Shown here piece after piece: positions 50,678 to 53,053 of a stretch of 53,053 nucleotides of DNA. The position numbers were made by a program, and so were the translations under genes. The number at the start of each line of letters is the position of its first letter. The stretch's first letter is position 1. The notes beneath the pieces are model-generated. The model worked only from the letters and a program-made list of their open reading frames with translations, made no database searches and had not been told where the DNA came from. This DNA is from Lactobacillaceae bacterium UBA5807 (GTDB lineage Bacteria > Bacillota > Bacilli > Lactobacillales > Lactobacillaceae). The stretch spans positions 1 to 53,053 of the forward strand of contig DIDF01000015.1 in NCBI GenBank assembly GCA_002418005.1, in the 5' to 3' direction.

Positions 50678-51217
50678 TTAGTAATTATCCTTTTGTCGAC
50701 CCAAATTTACATTATTTTTCTTATTAAAAGCTTTTTCAATTTCTTCTTCAGAAAATTCAAAATCAACCAGGCCAAACTTCAAAAATAATCTCCAAGCATG
50801 ATTGAAGGCATCTTCTGATCGGTTAAAATAACTGTCAAAGATCATCTTTTTCATAACCAAGTATTGTTTATCTAAATTATCTTCTTTTTTTATAAGCTTG
50901 ATTTTTTTTAAATCAGATTGACTATTTAAAATAATATGGTTCCAGTTTTTTAAATTACCAATTAACAAAAGAAAATCTAGCGCATCAACGTATTCAAAAA
51001 GTAATGTTTGTTTATGAGTCAGCCCTTCTTGGGCTTTACCTCGATGACTCTTCCACACTTTAAACCATTCTGAGGCGTTTGCCATTTCAGATAGTTCAAC
51101 ATCTAACGCAACAAAAGCATTGGAAATTCTTGCCGCTGGGCCCCAGTGCAAATCCTTAACTGATTCTATTTGCCGATTTAAATATACTGAAGAGGCAATC
51201 ATTGCCTGTAAATCCAT
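50678..51217 (-). CDS. dUTPase-like all-alpha NTP pyrophosphatase
   Basis: A 179-residue all-helical protein. The segments ALDVELSEMANASEWFKVWK and LLFEYVDALDFLLLIGNL carry the ExxE and ExxD-type acidic motifs of the dimeric dUTPase/MazG superfamily (dUTPase_2 type), which hydrolyse dUTP to dUMP. The frame opens at 51289 inside the next gene, but ATG 51217 has GGAGAATTTTTG upstream and avoids the overlap. It is 11 nt after an unrecognised gene in the same direction. Dimer-type dUTPases occur in phages and some bacteria; substrate is inferred. Confidence 0.7.
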   Translation of the reverse strand: MDLQAMIASSVYLNRQIESVKDLHWGPAARISNAFVALDVELSEMANASEWFKVWKSHRGKAQEGLTHKQTLLFEYVDALDFLLLIGNLKNWNHIILNSQSDLKKIKLIKKEDNLDKQYLVMKKMIFDSYFNRSEDAFNHAWRLFLKFGLVDFEFSEEEIEKAFNKKNNVNLGRQKDNY

Positions 51218-51228
51218 CAAAAATTCTC

Positions 51229-52164
51229 CTATCCAAATACAAACTGATCCGACATAATTTCGAGCTGCTTTTGATTCTTCAAGTACCAATCTTTGATGAA
51301 GTCATAATCCAAAAGAAGCTTCAGCCAGCTTTCTTTTTGTTCAGGATCTTCAATTTTAGCACCCCAAGCTGGTTTTTCATCATTACCATTATTAAAAACG
51401 GTAAGTTTAATTCTATTTTTAAGGGTTAAGTATGCGCCACCATTTTCATCAGCCATCAAAACATAATTATTTGCTGCAGAATCAACAAATAATTGGTCTA
51501 GAATTCCTTCCGGAACATCTCCACCGGCAAATTCAAATAATTCATCATTGACGCTGTCCAAAACGTTGAAGTCAACTCTAAAGCCAAAATTTTCTTTCAA
51601 TAATGTGGCAAGTTTAATCAGTGTTTCCAATGTATCATTAATCTTTTTTGAATCGATATCTTTAAAATCTACAACGAAAAACTGGATTAATTCATCACCA
51701 TTAAAAAACAGTTCCTTAGTTTTCAGGTTAAGGTAGAATAATGGCTTATTATTTACAGAAGAATTGAAGAAATATCCTCCAGTTGTTTTGGCTACCTTTC
51801 GGAAAGTAAAGGTTTGATCCCCAAATTCTGGAAAACGGGCAAACATTTTTTGAACCACATCAGTGTCAATTATTTCCAAACTGCCTTGGTTATTAGATAA
51901 ATCCAGAATTCGCTTCATAAATATTAACTGAACATCTTCATCCGAAAACTGTTGAGGAAAAGTTACAAAGTCCGAATTTAATTTAAATGTTGTTAATTGA
52001 GCAGCAGATGACAGCAATTCTTCTTGCTTAGAAGTAGAAATCAGTTGATTAAAAAGTTCAACGTAATTGCCACCATTATCAATTCCCTTTTGGATTGAAT
52101 CACTATAATTTTTTAAGAATCCAAAAACTGAAGTGGTCTTTTTTTCACTCGTATTATTAGGCAT
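51229..52164 (-). CDS. Conserved-looking protein of unknown function
   Basis: A 311-residue soluble protein with no signal peptide or membrane segment; I do not recognise the family. The composition is rich in Phe, Asp and Leu with alternating predicted strands and helices in the middle (KPLFYLNLKTKELFFNGDEL, IQFFVVDFKDID) and a helical C-terminus (ESWLKLLLDYDFIKDWYLKN). It has no cysteine and no obvious nucleotide-binding or nuclease motif. It overlaps the preceding gene by eight bases, so the two are probably translationally coupled and their products may act together. Base use is like the neighbouring core genes. Confidence 0.75.
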   Translation of the reverse strand: MPNNTSEKKTTSVFGFLKNYSDSIQKGIDNGGNYVELFNQLISTSKQEELLSSAAQLTTFKLNSDFVTFPQQFSDEDVQLIFMKRILDLSNNQGSLEIIDTDVVQKMFARFPEFGDQTFTFRKVAKTTGGYFFNSSVNNKPLFYLNLKTKELFFNGDELIQFFVVDFKDIDSKKINDTLETLIKLATLLKENFGFRVDFNVLDSVNDELFEFAGGDVPEGILDQLFVDSAANNYVLMADENGGAYLTLKNRIKLTVFNNGNDEKPAWGAKIEDPEQKESWLKLLLDYDFIKDWYLKNQKQLEIMSDQFVFG

Positions 52165-53032
52165 TGCCCTTCACCTGCGATTCGTTTGACAAACTTTCAA
52201 GATAATTTTTATACAAATTATCATTACTTTTCAAGAACCCTTCAAAGCTGCCAAAAGTAGCTCGAATATTTTGTTTTTCCAAGTTTAAAATTGTTTCCTC
52301 TTTTGAAAGAGCAAGAATTCGTTCTTTATTCTCTTTTATCTTGTCTCGACCAGAAGCTGCTTTATCGTCTTGTTTTGTTAAATCAAGTAGCTGATTTTCT
52401 AAAGCGTGATGCTCTTCTTTAACCTTCCCGGCTTCCCAAGGCATCGGCGATTTTTCCTCATTGGCTTTAATCTTTGTCCGCAAATCGTCTTTTTGCTTAT
52501 CTCGCTCATCTTGATTATTAATTAGCTCGGTAATCTTTTCATTTTGATCAGCATAATTTTGCATTGCCTGACCGTGAACTTGCTTGCCATCAACTTCCAA
52601 CTTAAATGACTGATCAAGTTCGTCAAACTGATCTTGGGCGAAATCAAATCTTAAATTTAAAACATCCAGTTCACCAAAAACTTGATGGTTCCACCAGTTT
52701 CCAAAGAAAATACGAAATTTACCTAACTCATATTCATGATAATAGAAAAATGGATATGTAGTGGATAAATAGTCGATGAGCTTATTGCTTAAATGATGAC
52801 TTAATTGCTGATGTAAATCAGCGGCCAAATCAAAGAAATCCGGTTTAGATTCAGTTAATTCTTCACCTTTAAATTCAGTTGCAAAACGATTTGGGTCCAT
52901 CAATTCATAAACGTCAACATCTTTGCCGTTAGTGATGGACTCATTTAGTTGTTTGAGATAATCTTGCTTTTGAGTTAATGCAGCTGTTAAAACCGCATCA
53001 TTTTGGCCAAATTGGTCGTTTTCTTTATCCAT
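52157..53032 (-). CDS. Coiled-coil protein of unknown function
   Basis: A 291-residue soluble, highly charged protein. The first part (about 60-150) looks folded, with aromatic stretches (YPFFYYHEYELGKFRIFFGN, WWNHQVFGELDVLNLRFDF); residues about 160-265 form a long Glu/Lys-rich coiled coil (EKITELINNQDERDKQKDDL, KEEHHALENQLLDLTKQ, KIKENKERILALSKEE). It has no Walker motifs, so it is not itself an SMC-type ATPase. The ATG follows GAGGGACAGCT. It is first of the three-gene set in the window, though the operon may start further right. Confidence 0.75.
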   Translation of the reverse strand: MDKENDQFGQNDAVLTAALTQKQDYLKQLNESITNGKDVDVYELMDPNRFATEFKGEELTESKPDFFDLAADLHQQLSHHLSNKLIDYLSTTYPFFYYHEYELGKFRIFFGNWWNHQVFGELDVLNLRFDFAQDQFDELDQSFKLEVDGKQVHGQAMQNYADQNEKITELINNQDERDKQKDDLRTKIKANEEKSPMPWEAGKVKEEHHALENQLLDLTKQDDKAASGRDKIKENKERILALSKEETILNLEKQNIRATFGSFEGFLKSNDNLYKNYLESLSNESQVKGNA

Positions 53033-53053
53033 AGCTGTCCCTCGTTATTCACT

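Noticed and set aside
51840..51880. The peptide SLEIIDTDVV resembles NIEIIDTDVV in PlsX (near 23.5 kb)
   Set aside because: The match is ten residues in unrelated contexts with no other similarity, so it is taken as chance.
1..53053. CRISPR arrays, insertion sequences, prophage genes or toxin-antitoxin pairs
   Set aside because: None was seen: there are no regularly spaced direct repeats, no transposase or integrase other than XerC, and no paired small toxin and antitoxin frames.

Overview
The window is a gene-dense, low-GC (A+T-rich by eye) chromosomal segment of a Firmicute, almost certainly a member of the Lactobacillaceae. The evidence is the gene order (efp-asp23-nusB-folD-xseAB-ispA-tlyA-argR-recN, gmk-rpoZ-coaBC-priA-fmt-rsmB-stp-prkC-rsgA-rpe-thiN, rpmB/asp23-fakA-recG-plsX-acpP-rnc-smc-ftsY-ylxM-ffh-rpsP-khpA-rimM-trmD-rplS), xerC-hslVU without codY, the L27 precursor with its Prp protease, and strong AGGAGG-type ribosome binding sites with some TTG and GTG starts. 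The genus cannot be fixed from the sequence alone. No insertion sequence, prophage, CRISPR array or rRNA was seen.

Layout, left to right. 1-7.5 kb: a partial msrA, then msrB, a manganese pyrophosphatase, a LysR regulator, and topoisomerase IV (parC, parE), all on the minus strand. 7.6-8.3 kb: plsY on the plus strand, converging on a lacX-type epimerase. 8.3-12.2 kb: xerC-hslV-hslU-epimerase. 12.3-28 kb: translation, secretion and chromosome genes (rplS, rimM-trmD, rpsP-khpA, ffh-ylxM-ftsY-smc-rnc-acpP-plsX-recG, fakA-asp23). 28.2 kb: rpmB alone on the plus strand. 28.5-39.5 kb: thiN, rpe, rsgA, prkC, stp, rsmB, fmt, priA, coaBC. 39.6-43 kb: rpoZ-gmk and argR-recN, separated by a plus-strand YolD-like gene under two LexA-type boxes. 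43-50 kb: tlyA, ispA, xseB, xseA, folD, nusB, asp23, efp, rpmA, prp, rplU, then a lone tRNA-Arg. 50.3-53 kb: an accessory-looking end with a 37-residue membrane peptide gene on the plus strand, then a minus-strand operon of two unrecognised proteins and a dUTPase-like protein.

Most genes are core functions: ribosomal proteins and their maturation, SRP targeting, chromosome segregation, DNA repair, phospholipid and isoprenoid precursors, coenzyme A, and cell-wall signalling. Intrinsic terminators divide the minus-strand series into transcription units, several of them leaving almost no room for a new promoter downstream. Ribosomal leader elements precede rplS and rplU.

Most worth a second look: the SOS-box YolD-like gene tail to tail with recN; the unrecognised gene pair plus dUTPase-like gene at the right end; the 37-residue membrane peptide; an HslV whose catalytic threonine is buried behind a seven-residue extension starting Met-Pro; and an ARG-box-like site in front of argR. 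Nothing in the window is clearly a wholly new system. The right-end operon is the best candidate, and it is cut close to the window edge.
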